A stretch of DNA of 31,652 bases from Chloroflexota bacterium (GTDB lineage Bacteria; Chloroflexota; Anaerolineae; Caldilineales; Caldilineaceae), in contig JAGWYN010000047.1 of NCBI GenBank assembly GCA_018969295.1, positions 1-31,652 of the forward strand. Reading direction: 5' to 3'. Position 1 is the stretch's first letter; every line of letters starts with the position of its first letter. The translations under genes were made by a program, and so were the position numbers. The notes under the pieces were generated by a model, which saw only the letters and a program-made list of their open reading frames with translations, made no database searches and was not told the origin of the DNA. Positions 7,864 to 16,600 of this stretch are shown here, in pieces.

Positions 7864-8022
7864 CACAGCCTCTTCTTCCCCAACATATTTTTCTGCCACG
7901 CACAGTTGCCCAGAATCACCAGAGAGCCCTGTGCAGGAGGTCACTCCAGCCGCAGTCTATCATTGCCGTGCAAAGCCATCAAATGCAGCCCAGCCGTTCG
8001 TGCGTCGGCGACGACATGGCTG

Positions 8023-8028
8023 TATACT
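8023..8028 (+). promoter_or_regulatory. -10 element of recJ promoter (near-leaderless)
   Basis: TATACT at 8023-8028 is directly preceded by TG. The predicted start point near 8035 lies about 4 bases before the ATG at 8039, and no Shine-Dalgarno sequence fits. The -35 region (TGCGTC at 8001-8006, 16 bp away) is weak. Confidence 0.5.
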
Positions 8029-8038
8029 GAGAGACCAC

Positions 8039-9769
8039 ATGAGTTACCGCAACGCCTGCTGGACAATCGCTGCCAGAGCCCCCGCTGCCTTTCTGGCGGC
8101 TATCCCTGAACACCCGCTGCTGGCACAGGTGCTTTACACACGTGGGCTCACCACCCCAGCAGCGGTGCAAGCATTTCTGGGCGGGGAGCACGCAGCGCAG
8201 GAAAACCCCTTTTTGCTGCACGACATGGACGTCGCTGTCGAGCGCATCTGGCAGGCGCTGCGCCGCCGGGAGACCCTCTGTGTCTACGGGGATTTCGACG
8301 CCGACGGCGTCTCTTCGACTGCCCTGCTGGTCAGCACACTGCAGGCGCTGGGCGGACGGGTCGGCCCCTATATCCCTGACCGGGTCGACGAAGGCTATGG
8401 GCTCCACAACGATGCAATTTTGCGGATCGCCGCCCAGGCACAGCTGTTGATCACAGTCGACTGCGGCATTCGCTCCAACGCTGAGGTCGCCTCTGCCCAC
8501 AAACACAACCTGGACGTCATCGTCACCGATCACCATCTGCCGGGCAGCGACCTGCCGCCCGCGCTGGCGGTAATCAACCCGCAGCGGCCAGAATGCGCCA
8601 GCCGCTTTCCCAAGCTGGCGGGGGTCGGCGTCGCTTTCCGGCTGGCGCAGGCACTGCTGCGCACCGCAGCGCAGGAAACAGGGATGGCGCCCGAGCAAGC
8701 CGCCGCTGTCGAAGCCAGCCTGCTGGATCTGGTGGCCCTGGGCACGGTCGCCGATCTCATGCCGCTGGTCGGGCAAAATCGCAGTCTGGTACGACGCGGG
8801 CTGGCAGCACTCAATCAGACCGCCCGGACCGGGCTGCAGGCACTTTTTGCACAGGCAGACCTGCGTCCTGGCAGGGTCGACGCTGCCGCAATTTCCTTTC
8901 GGATCGCGCCGCGCCTCAACGCAGCCGGCCGGCTCGACGACGCCCGGCTGGCCTATCGGCTGCTGCGCACCCAGGACGTTCCAGAGGCCCAAAAATTGGC
9001 AGCCACGCTGGAAAGACTCAACGAACAGCGGCGCTCACTCACCGAAACAACACAGATCCAGGCGGAGGCCCAGCTGGCCTCTCTCTTCGAGCAGGACCCT
9101 GCCATCCTGATCGCCCGCAGCCCACACTTCAAACCTGGCATCGTCGGGTTGGTCGCCGGCCGGCTGGTCGAACGCCACTACCGTCCAGCAGTGGTCATCC
9201 ACGAAGAAGCAGAAACGGCCCGCGGCAGCGCACGCAGCATCCCCGAGTTCAACATCAGCCAGGCACTGGACCAGCTTGCCCCGCTGCTCATCCGCCACGG
9301 TGGCCACCACCTGGCCGCCGGTTTTACCGTCCATCGCACCCAGCTGCCCGCTTTCTGCGAAGCACTGGCCGCTGTTGCAGCCAGCGCACTGGCCGATCGC
9401 GCGGCGCTGCGCCCGCAGCTCGCCATCGACGCTGTCACCACACTGCCCGAGTTGACCTGGGGGCTGGTCGCACAGCTTGCCCGTCTCGAACCGACGGGCA
9501 GCGAAAACCCACCAGCCACGCTGTTGCTCCGGAACGTGCGCGTACACAGCCACCGCACGGTCGGCGAAGGCAAACACCTGCGCCTGTGGGTCGACCCAGA
9601 AAACAACGGGGCCAGCATGGAGGCGATCGCCTTCCACCAGAGCGAATGGGCCGGCCGCCTCGGCGAAGGGAGCCGGCTCGACCTGGCCTTTCAGCTCGAA
9701 TCCAACGAATGGCAGGGCAGCCGCAGGATCCAGCTCAACGTACAAGGGCTGCGCCCAGCTGCCCCCTAG
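8039..9769 (+). CDS. recJ: Single-stranded-DNA-specific 5'-3' exonuclease RecJ
   Basis: This 576-residue cytoplasmic nuclease degrades single-stranded DNA 5'-3' in recombinational and mismatch repair. DHH-superfamily motifs are intact: VYGDFDADGVSST (motif I, about 82-94), LITVDCGI (motif II), VIVTDHHLPG (DHH, motif III, about 161-170), and DLVALGTVADLMPL. The core end SFRIAPRLNAAGRLDDA is followed by DHHA1 motifs HFKPGIVGLVAGRL, GSARSIPEFNIS and RHGGHHLAAGF (about 420-429), then the C-terminal OB domain with RNVRVHSHRTVGEGKHLRL. Length is typical. The ATG at 8039 is chosen because family members begin just before the W.(I/V)A..AP block; an upstream frame start at 7931 would add 36 non-family residues before the promoter. 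Transcribed alone and convergent with the signalling cassette. Confidence 0.95.
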   Translation: MSYRNACWTIAARAPAAFLAAIPEHPLLAQVLYTRGLTTPAAVQAFLGGEHAAQENPFLLHDMDVAVERIWQALRRRETLCVYGDFDADGVSSTALLVSTLQALGGRVGPYIPDRVDEGYGLHNDAILRIAAQAQLLITVDCGIRSNAEVASAHKHNLDVIVTDHHLPGSDLPPALAVINPQRPECASRFPKLAGVGVAFRLAQALLRTAAQETGMAPEQAAAVEASLLDLVALGTVADLMPLVGQNRSLVRRGLAALNQTARTGLQALFAQADLRPGRVDAAAISFRIAPRLNAAGRLDDARLAYRLLRTQDVPEAQKLAATLERLNEQRRSLTETTQIQAEAQLASLFEQDPAILIARSPHFKPGIVGLVAGRLVERHYRPAVVIHEEAETARGSARSIPEFNISQALDQLAPLLIRHGGHHLAAGFTVHRTQLPAFCEALAAVAASALADRAALRPQLAIDAVTTLPELTWGLVAQLARLEPTGSENPPATLLLRNVRVHSHRTVGEGKHLRLWVDPENNGASMEAIAFHQSEWAGRLGEGSRLDLAFQLESNEWQGSRRIQLNVQGLRPAAP

Positions 9770-9794
9770 TGCTTCCGTCAAATGATAGCGTTTT

Positions 9795-9809
9795 CGCCCC
9801 ATCGGGGCG
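9795..9809. terminator. GC-rich hairpin between convergent genes
   Basis: CGCCCC (9795-9800), loop ATC, GGGGCG (9804-9809) lies 26 bp after the recJ stop and about 100 bp past the stop of the convergent cassette. There is no T-run following it on either strand, so it could only act as a weak or Rho-assisted terminator, or it is a remnant of a dispersed repeat. Confidence 0.35.
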
Positions 9810-9910
9810 CATGAATTTAGAACCGGAGGCACCCGCACGCTTTCCGCAAAACATTGAACCGCATCCCAGACAGCCCACATGCCGGGAAGTCCCCAGACAC
9901 ACACAGGCCC

Positions 9911-11278
9911 CTACCGCGTCGGCTCCGGCCTGTCCACCAGACGGTAGCCATGGCCGCGCACCGTCAACAGATAGCGCGGCTGCTCTGGTACAGGTTCCAC
10001 CGCTCTGCGCAGATGGCGCATCAATGAATCCACCCGATTGTCGCCTCCGATTGCCTCGATGCGTTCGCCCGGGTAGATGGCCCCCAGGATCTCCTCACGC
10101 GAACAGACCTGCCCCCGCCTTCGGTACAGATAGCGCAGCAGTTCAAATTCCAGTCTCGTGAGGTCAGAGACACGCCGGCCCTCGACCCAGAGTGCGGCTG
10201 CCGGCTCGTCCAACCTGAACAAATCACCGTCGATGCTGGTCTGGGTCCGCGCATATTCGCGCAACACCGGCGAGCCAAACGCCGTTCGTCCCCCTTCCAC
10301 TTCTTGCAAGATCCCTTTCAAAAGCAGCAGTTCGCGCAGCGTCGACGGCACTCCTCTCCCCTGCACCAGACGGCTGAGCGCCAGCTGTTCGTCCTGCCCC
10401 AGCCCGTTCCAGACCCTGCGGCATTCTTCGTTCACCGGCTCCTGTGCCAACGCCCAACGCACGACCTCCTCCGCAGGGCCCTCCACAAGATCCCCCTCCT
10501 TGGAACGTAAAAACCGATCAAACAGCACAACCATCAGGCCAGGATGCGCGCCGCTGAGCTGCAGCAGCAGTTCCTCCTGCTGCGCAGTGAGCGGAAAGCG
10601 TCGGCGCACCGCCAACTGGGCCAATACACGCCGCCCATCGGCCGGCATGTAGGGCTTCAACCCCAGAATCGACCGGGAAAACAGTTCATAAAATCCTTCA
10701 TGGTCGTCTGGCGAGCGCAGACGGGCCGGATGGTCACGCAGCAGCAGCAGATAGCAAAGGCTGTACCGGTCAGCATCCCGCAAAAAGCGCAGGTTGTGCA
10801 GCCCGCTGGAGGGCAGGCTCCGGTAGCATTCATCAAATTCGTCGCAGACCAGACAGAGCCGGACAGCATGCCGGCGGCACAAAACCTGCGTCGCCAGCTC
10901 GACATAGCGCCGGGCCAACAGCGCATTTTCAGACAGAATCACTTCCCGCCGCAGGCCGCCAAGCCAGTCGACCACCTCGGCTTCCAGCTGCCCGCTGGCC
11001 GCTTCGAACAGCGCAGTCAACAACAGCTCGTACAACCCCCACTCCGACACCGCTGCCAGCCGGTTCCCATCGACCAGCACCAGCCAGGTCGCTGGAGAAT
11101 CGTCTCCCAAATAATGGGCTCGTACATCTGGGCGAAGCAGAAAACGCAACAGACGGGACTTCCCCATGCTGGCCAGGCCCACCACCGCCATCGATTCTCC
11201 AGACCGAATCAGCTGAAAAATGGGCTCGGCGATCTCCTGACGATAGGTCAGCGGATGTTCAGGGCCGATCTCTGGCAT
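9911..11278 (-). CDS. P-loop ATPase with C-terminal OmpR/PhoB-type winged helix
   Basis: The 455-residue protein starts with a STAND/AAA-like NTPase: VVGLASMGKSRLLRF carries the Walker A GxxxxGKS, and LCLVCDEFDECY is the Walker B with DE. A helical region follows (about 195-335, including HPGLMVVLFDRFLR). The C-terminal 100 residues form an OmpR-class DNA-binding domain: SDLTRLEFELLRYLYRR, VCSREEILGAIYPG, NRVDSLMRHLRRAVE and YLLTVRGHGYRLV. The order (ATPase first, DNA-binding last, no receiver) suggests an ATP-switched transcription factor; the receivers encoded upstream may control it by contact. The ATG at 11276-11278 has AAGGA about 10 bp before it; a TTG at 11308 is less likely. It is 225 bp after the preceding cassette gene, so it may have its own promoter. 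TAG stop at 9911-9913. Confidence 0.85.
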   Translation of the reverse strand: MPEIGPEHPLTYRQEIAEPIFQLIRSGESMAVVGLASMGKSRLLRFLLRPDVRAHYLGDDSPATWLVLVDGNRLAAVSEWGLYELLLTALFEAASGQLEAEVVDWLGGLRREVILSENALLARRYVELATQVLCRRHAVRLCLVCDEFDECYRSLPSSGLHNLRFLRDADRYSLCYLLLLRDHPARLRSPDDHEGFYELFSRSILGLKPYMPADGRRVLAQLAVRRRFPLTAQQEELLLQLSGAHPGLMVVLFDRFLRSKEGDLVEGPAEEVVRWALAQEPVNEECRRVWNGLGQDEQLALSRLVQGRGVPSTLRELLLLKGILQEVEGGRTAFGSPVLREYARTQTSIDGDLFRLDEPAAALWVEGRRVSDLTRLEFELLRYLYRRRGQVCSREEILGAIYPGERIEAIGGDNRVDSLMRHLRRAVEPVPEQPRYLLTVRGHGYRLVDRPEPTR

Positions 11279-11503
11279 CAGTGAACCGTCCTTGTTCTTC
11301 GCATGCAAAATTCAACCATTCAACATTGTGCAGAGTTGCTCCAACGGCTCGACACTGCGGCCGTCCGCCAGCACGCCAGCCACTGTAAGCGGCTCTTGGC
11401 CACACTTTCGGCCCTGCTCGGCAGATAACCCACACCTGCCCGCAGCGCTGTCGCACCCCATCGGTGGGACACAGCCGACGGTAGTGCGCGCGCTTCGCTG
11501 AGG

Positions 11504-13180
11504 TCAGCCAGCAGACGGCCACCCCCCATTGCCATGCTCCAGCCGATGACAAAGCAGACCCGCCAGCAGGGCGATCCGCCGCAACGTCTGCCGCTCGATC
11601 CCCCGTTCTCCCCCGTCCAGCTCTGCAAGCAACAAGGTCAACCGGAAAAGCGCGTTGAAAAGCACCCCCCACAGGTAGGGCCTGGCATCAGGCGTCGGAA
11701 CTGTCGCATCAGCCTGCCGACGGAGCCCATACAGCACAGCCCAAAGCTTCCCCAACCTCCTGTTTTCGACCGGCACCGCCTCAGGAATACCGACCGTCGG
11801 AGAGGCCAACAAGGCCTGCAGCAGGCGCAGGCTGTCTGGATCCGCCAGATCCAGCTCCGGAGACTGCGTGAGGACATCCACCTCCAGCTCGGCCCAGTCC
11901 AGCACGATCGGCCCATATCCGGTCCGCTCATAGTCGATGATCCAGATATCCCCGCGCGCGTCGACAAACAGATTGCCACCATGAAGATCCCCATGAATCA
12001 CCGCAATATCAACATAAGGCAAACCGCCATCGTTGTAGTGCCCAGGTGCCGTCAGAGAGACCTTCCGAATCAGCCAGGCAATCGGGTTCGGCAGGAGGCC
12101 CAATCCCAGCCCTTGTGTAGAATTCTGCCATTCCGGCGCCTGCTGGGAATCGAGCAGCCGCTCGCACCACTCGTCCCCCCAGACTGCATTGCAGGCCCGC
12201 AGAATCGTCTGGCGGCTCTGCACAGGTTGCCGCTGATAAAGGCGCCGCCAGAAGCTGCGAAAATTGGCCAACGCCACGCCGATCTCCTGGCTGCCGTGCA
12301 TCTGGCAGTATTCGCTGAAGGTGGCTACCGGAAAATCCTGATGGTCGCCGATGAACTCGTAGATGGTTCCCCCCACATCCCACAGCTCCACCGGCTTCCC
12401 GTAGAGCTGTGCGTACCTGGCCGAGGGGAAAAAAGGTTTCACCTTGTTGAAGCGCTGCCACTCGCTGTCGATTCGGCCAGCGCGCGCCAGTTTGACAATG
12501 AAGGGGCGCAGATGGTCGTCTTCAAACACCTTGAAGATCCAGGATCGCTGGCGAAACAACAGGTTGGTTGGAGACAGGTTTTCGGTGAGGGGTTCCACCT
12601 TGAGACGGGTGGCCTTGGGAAACAGACGGCGCAGCACATCATCGATCTGGTCTGGGGGGGCCGGTTCTCCCTTGCGCGCAAACCGCCGGATCACAGCGCT
12701 GGGCTCCAGCTCTTTGGGCCGGAGAAATGTCACTTCGCGACGGCACCATCTCTCCTGCTCGGCCCGCCGGATCGCGTCCCACAGCGCCTCCGGGCCATCT
12801 TCTTTGCCAACAAACTCACAGACACGCTGCGGAGGTTCAGCCATCTGCGACAACTCTGTGTTGACGATCTGGCGGTCCAGATGGCTGCTCAGGATGATCG
12901 ACAGCGTAGGCGCCAGTTCGGCTGCCAGGGCCAGCCCGCTCTTGTCATGCGAGTCGGCGTCTTCTTTGAGACGCAGATCCACCAGCGCCAGGTGGCAGCG
13001 GTGCTGGCGTGCCTTGCGCCTGGCATCCTCCAAGAGCCCAGCGGTGGGCTCTTGGGCCAGAGCAGAAGATTCTGCCACGAAATACTCGTACGGCCAGGCC
13101 CGCAGCGTCTCGATCAGATCGGTGCGCTGTTGCGGGTCGTTTTCGACCACCAAAATTCGCAGCGGCTGTAGGGAGGTCAT
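11504..13180 (-). CDS. Receiver domain fused to an APH-like (TCAD9-type) kinase-fold domain
   Basis: Residues 1-145 form a response-regulator receiver: ILVVENDPQQR acidic pocket (Glu13, Asp15), LALVDLRL with phospho-acceptor Asp68, SIILSSH, and FVGKEDGPEAL with Lys126. Residues about 190-550 are an aminoglycoside-phosphotransferase-like kinase fold: PFIVKLARAG (Lys230, nucleotide-binding), VIHGDLHGGNLFV (catalytic Asp398, Asn403) and DIWIIDYERTGYG (metal-binding Asp416), followed by VLDWAELEVDVL. The last two blocks closely resemble the 'ternary complex associated domain 9' predicted in NTP-dependent conflict/signalling systems. All kinase-fold catalytic residues are present, so enzymatic activity, on a small molecule or a protein, is plausible; the substrate is unknown. 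The ATG at 13178-13180 is chosen because the receiver begins at once and AAAGGGA lies 9 bp upstream. It follows the stand-alone receiver by 40 bp. Confidence 0.85.
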   Translation of the reverse strand: MTSLQPLRILVVENDPQQRTDLIETLRAWPYEYFVAESSALAQEPTAGLLEDARRKARQHRCHLALVDLRLKEDADSHDKSGLALAAELAPTLSIILSSHLDRQIVNTELSQMAEPPQRVCEFVGKEDGPEALWDAIRRAEQERWCRREVTFLRPKELEPSAVIRRFARKGEPAPPDQIDDVLRRLFPKATRLKVEPLTENLSPTNLLFRQRSWIFKVFEDDHLRPFIVKLARAGRIDSEWQRFNKVKPFFPSARYAQLYGKPVELWDVGGTIYEFIGDHQDFPVATFSEYCQMHGSQEIGVALANFRSFWRRLYQRQPVQSRQTILRACNAVWGDEWCERLLDSQQAPEWQNSTQGLGLGLLPNPIAWLIRKVSLTAPGHYNDGGLPYVDIAVIHGDLHGGNLFVDARGDIWIIDYERTGYGPIVLDWAELEVDVLTQSPELDLADPDSLRLLQALLASPTVGIPEAVPVENRRLGKLWAVLYGLRRQADATVPTPDARPYLWGVLFNALFRLTLLLAELDGGERGIERQTLRRIALLAGLLCHRLEHGNGGWPSAG

Positions 13181-13220
13181 CACGGCGTGTCCCTTTCTTG
13201 GAATGCACGGGAAGAGACAG

Positions 13221-13664
13221 TCAATCGGATTGGAGCAGCCTGGCAACCAGCCCGGCCAGGGCGGCATGGAGCTTTTCCGGCCCATCCTGCTTGCCGACAC
13301 AGACCCAGCGCTCTCCCAGCCTGTCACAGGCCGGCGTCGCATAGGCACTCAGAATCACCCCTCCAGCCACGGGCAGCGTCTGGGCCAGCGCCACACCGGT
13401 CTCGTCTGCGGGGTTGATATCGCTTTGCAGGCGCAGGTCGACCATGGCCAGATCGCACTGCTGTGCGGCAGCCAGCCCGAGTGCATTCTGGCACAGCACA
13501 GCATAGCGGTCTTCGACCCCCAAGTCCACCTCCGCAACGCAGACCTGATATCCCCAGCCTTCCAGATTGGCGACATGGTCGGCACATTGCTGAGGGTCGT
13601 TTTCCACCACCAGGACACAATGGGGCCGGTGTTTCTGGGCGGGCTCGCCGAACCGAGCCGTCAT
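13221..13664 (-). CDS. Stand-alone receiver-domain response regulator
   Basis: The 147-residue protein is a single receiver domain: CVLVVENDPQQ (acidic pocket), DLAMVDLRLQ with Asp76 as phospho-acceptor, GGVILSAYA with the switch Ser, and CVGKQDGPEKL with Lys125. There is no output domain, so it may act as a phosphate shuttle or sink or by protein contact. It is clearly paralogous to the receiver of the next gene: both share VVENDPQQ, VDLRL, an insert after the Asp and VGK(E/Q)DGPE. The ATG at 13662-13664 overlaps the TGA of the upstream kinase (ATGA, 13661-13664) and has AGGAGG about 10 bp before it, implying translational coupling and fixed stoichiometry with that kinase. Confidence 0.88.
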   Translation of the reverse strand: MTARFGEPAQKHRPHCVLVVENDPQQCADHVANLEGWGYQVCVAEVDLGVEDRYAVLCQNALGLAAAQQCDLAMVDLRLQSDINPADETGVALAQTLPVAGGVILSAYATPACDRLGERWVCVGKQDGPEKLHAALAGLVARLLQSD

Positions 13665-16600
13665 ACAGCCAACTCCTCCTCTTTGCTGCATGGCAGCCAC
13701 AGCGAAAACACCGGCCCACACCCTGGCCTGGCTGGCAACAGGCGAATGGTGCCGCCCATCTGTTCGATCAGTTTTCTGGCGATCAACAGCCCCATCCCCC
13801 GCTCATGCTCGTTCGCCCTGCTCGAATAGGGCTCCCGAAACAGTTTCTGGCGTGCAAGAGGGGAGAGATCAGGCCCGCTGTTCTCGACCAGCAGCTCCAC
13901 ACGGTTCGAGGGCAGGGACCGCAACCGCAGCCAGATTTCCCCACGATAGTCCATCGCCTCGACAGCATTGCGCAGCAGATGCCGTACTGCACGCCAGAGC
14001 TGCTCGCGGTAGACCGCCACCCAGGCTGGACTATCTCCCCATTCATAGGTAATCTTTGTCGCTGGACAGGCCCTCACCTGCCACTCTTGAACTTTGTCTT
14101 CCAAAAATACAGCGAGACGCAGCGTCTCTCTTGCGCGCTCCGCACGCTCGTAGCGCGCCTTGTTGGCCAGCATCCCGGCCCGTTCGTCGATCTCTTTGGC
14201 CCACTGCCTGCCCTGCGCCGTGACCTCAGGCATGCGCTCTCGAAGCCAGTAGGCCCGGCTGCGAATGTAGCTGATATCGACGTTGATGTCGTGTGCCACT
14301 TCTGACGCCCAGGCCATGGCTCCTGTCAGGAAATCATCGACCCGTTTCCTGGCCACCTGATTGGCACGCTCGATGGCGACAGCGATCTGCTCGGCGACCA
14401 GCTCAAACCATTCCTGATCCTCTTGACTGAAGGCGTCACGTTTTGGACTTTTGAGCATCAACACCCCCAGCAGGCTCTGGTTGCGCCAGAGCCCAGCGCA
14501 CAGCTCAGAACAGTCCAGCGAATCGGAGGACAGACCGCCAGCCTCGTCGTGCAGATGGCCCTCATTTTTGACCACAGTTCGCTCGAAGAAGATGCAGTCC
14601 CGAGCCACCTGAGAGACCCTGTGCGGGGCATCCAACCGGATCGGCACAAATTCGGCTGTGCTGGGCATCGCCTGATAAAAACAACGAACCTCCTCGGGGA
14701 GCTCCAACAGATCCTCCTGCGCATTGTAGGCCAACCAGCAAGGTGCAGCACCTGGCATATAGGGGCTGAAATGGTCGTGCAGTGCCTTGAGGATAGCTGG
14801 CAAAACTTCCCGGCGCTCCCAGTGCGTCTCGACAGCCTTGGTCACCTTCAACGCATCCTCCAGACGCCGCTTCCGCCGTTCGCTCAGCTCCAGCAGCCGC
14901 TTTTGCTGGAGGGCAGCCGCCGCGATGGCTGCGAAAATCGGAAAGACATCCTTCTCTTCCTGGGTGAACTCGTGGTGCGTACGATAATAGAAAAAGAGGG
15001 CACCGACCACCCCATCGACCCGCAGCGGGAAAGCGGCCGCCGAGACGATCTGTTCGTCGTTGAGAAACGAACTCTGCCCAAAGACAGGGTTTCTCTGGAT
15101 GTCGGGCACCCAGACGGCCTCGGGCTGCTGCGCAATCTGGTCGACAAGCGCCTGTTCCATCGGGTTGTCCCGTCCCAACGCCGAGGCACCCTGCAAGCCG
15201 CTCTGCAAGCCGCTCTGCGGACCGGCCACCAGCCCGGCACCACCCGGCTGATGGTACCAGATGGTCACACAGTCCAGATCCGGGGCAGCGACAAACGAAT
15301 GTTCCACCACCGACTGCAACGTCTCCTCCAGGGACGTGGGCCGCGTGACTTTCTCCGCCGCGTCGAGCACCCCCCGCAGAAGCCCCTGCCGACGGCGCAG
15401 GTTGCCGATCACCATGCCAGCCGCCGCCGCCAGCTCGTCGATCCGCTTGCGATCGCGTTCGGAAAAGACATTGGGGCGGGCAGCAGACGCCAAGAGCACC
15501 CCGACCACAACCTTGTTGTGGTAGACCTGCGACGCCACGACAGACGCGACCTGCGCAGGCTGGAAAGCGCCTTCCATTTCTGCAAAGTTGGACGCCAGGA
15601 AGGAGCCCTTGTGCAAAAGCACGTACTGCGCCACCGGGTTTTCGAGCGACGAAGACTCTATTTTTTCAGGAGGCTTGCCAGGCAGATGTCGATAGGCCCT
15701 CCACCGGCCGTCGAGCACGCTGCGACCGCTGTACTCTTTCTTCACCATCAACTCGACGCGGTCAGCTGCAGACAGCAGGTTCTGGGCATTGGCCAGCAGC
15801 GCCCCAATCGCCTTGTTGTCGTCGGCGTCTGGCGTCAGCGCAGCCTCCAAAATATAGCGCAGACGGTTCAATTCTTGGGTGCGATGCTGATCCTCCAGGA
15901 CAGCGCTGCCATGTGCATGCTCTATCGACAGACAGGCTATCTCTGCCAGCTGCTCTACCAATTCTTCGTGGTGGCGGTCAAAGGGATGGACAGTCGCATA
16001 GTTGACAAACAGGACCCCCAGCGGGTCATTGGTGGCATGTGCCTGCAGCGATCTTCCGACAAAGGCCCGCACATTGTGCCTCTGGATAAAGCCACGCCGC
16101 TGCAGCGGCACGTCGTCGAAGACCAGTGGGCTGCTGCACACATCCGGGATCAGCACTCTCCCTACCCGCCGGATATGGGCATTCATCCCACTCTGACGTG
16201 GTCGCGCAACAACGGCCTCGACTGCCAGGGATTCCAGTCCGGCAGAGGCAATTTTCTCCGTCATGTACGAAATGGAGCCTTTGTCCATCGGATAAATCAC
16301 GACGCTGGCTGCCCCCAAAAGCAGACGCCCCTGGCTGCAGATCTGTTCGAGCACCTTCTTCAAATCGTCGCCATTTTGCAGCTGGCTCAGTACCTGCCGA
16401 CGCAATCCAGCCAGCCACTTCCGTTCGGATGGGTTCAGCTCCTGTTGCGTTTGACGCCAATTTTTCCACAGACGCCCTGCCTCCACCAGGAGATTTCTCA
16501 GCTCCTCCAATACATACGGACGCACAGGTTCGTCGGTGAACGCGTTGTCGGCAATCAAAATCCCCTTCCGGTCGTCGCCGGCCAGAATCGGGGCCACCAC

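Noticed and set aside
9795..9809. Classical intrinsic terminator
   Set aside because: The hairpin has no T-run on either side in the right direction, so it is listed only as a weak candidate.
8593..10161. Plus-strand open frame of 522 codons overlapping recJ and running past its stop
   Set aside because: Wrong-frame translation of recJ, Arg/Pro-rich without motifs; recJ in the other frame is unambiguous.
11534..13829. Two long plus-strand frames opposite the receiver and APH-like genes
   Set aside because: Shadows of coding genes with intact catalytic motifs on the minus strand.
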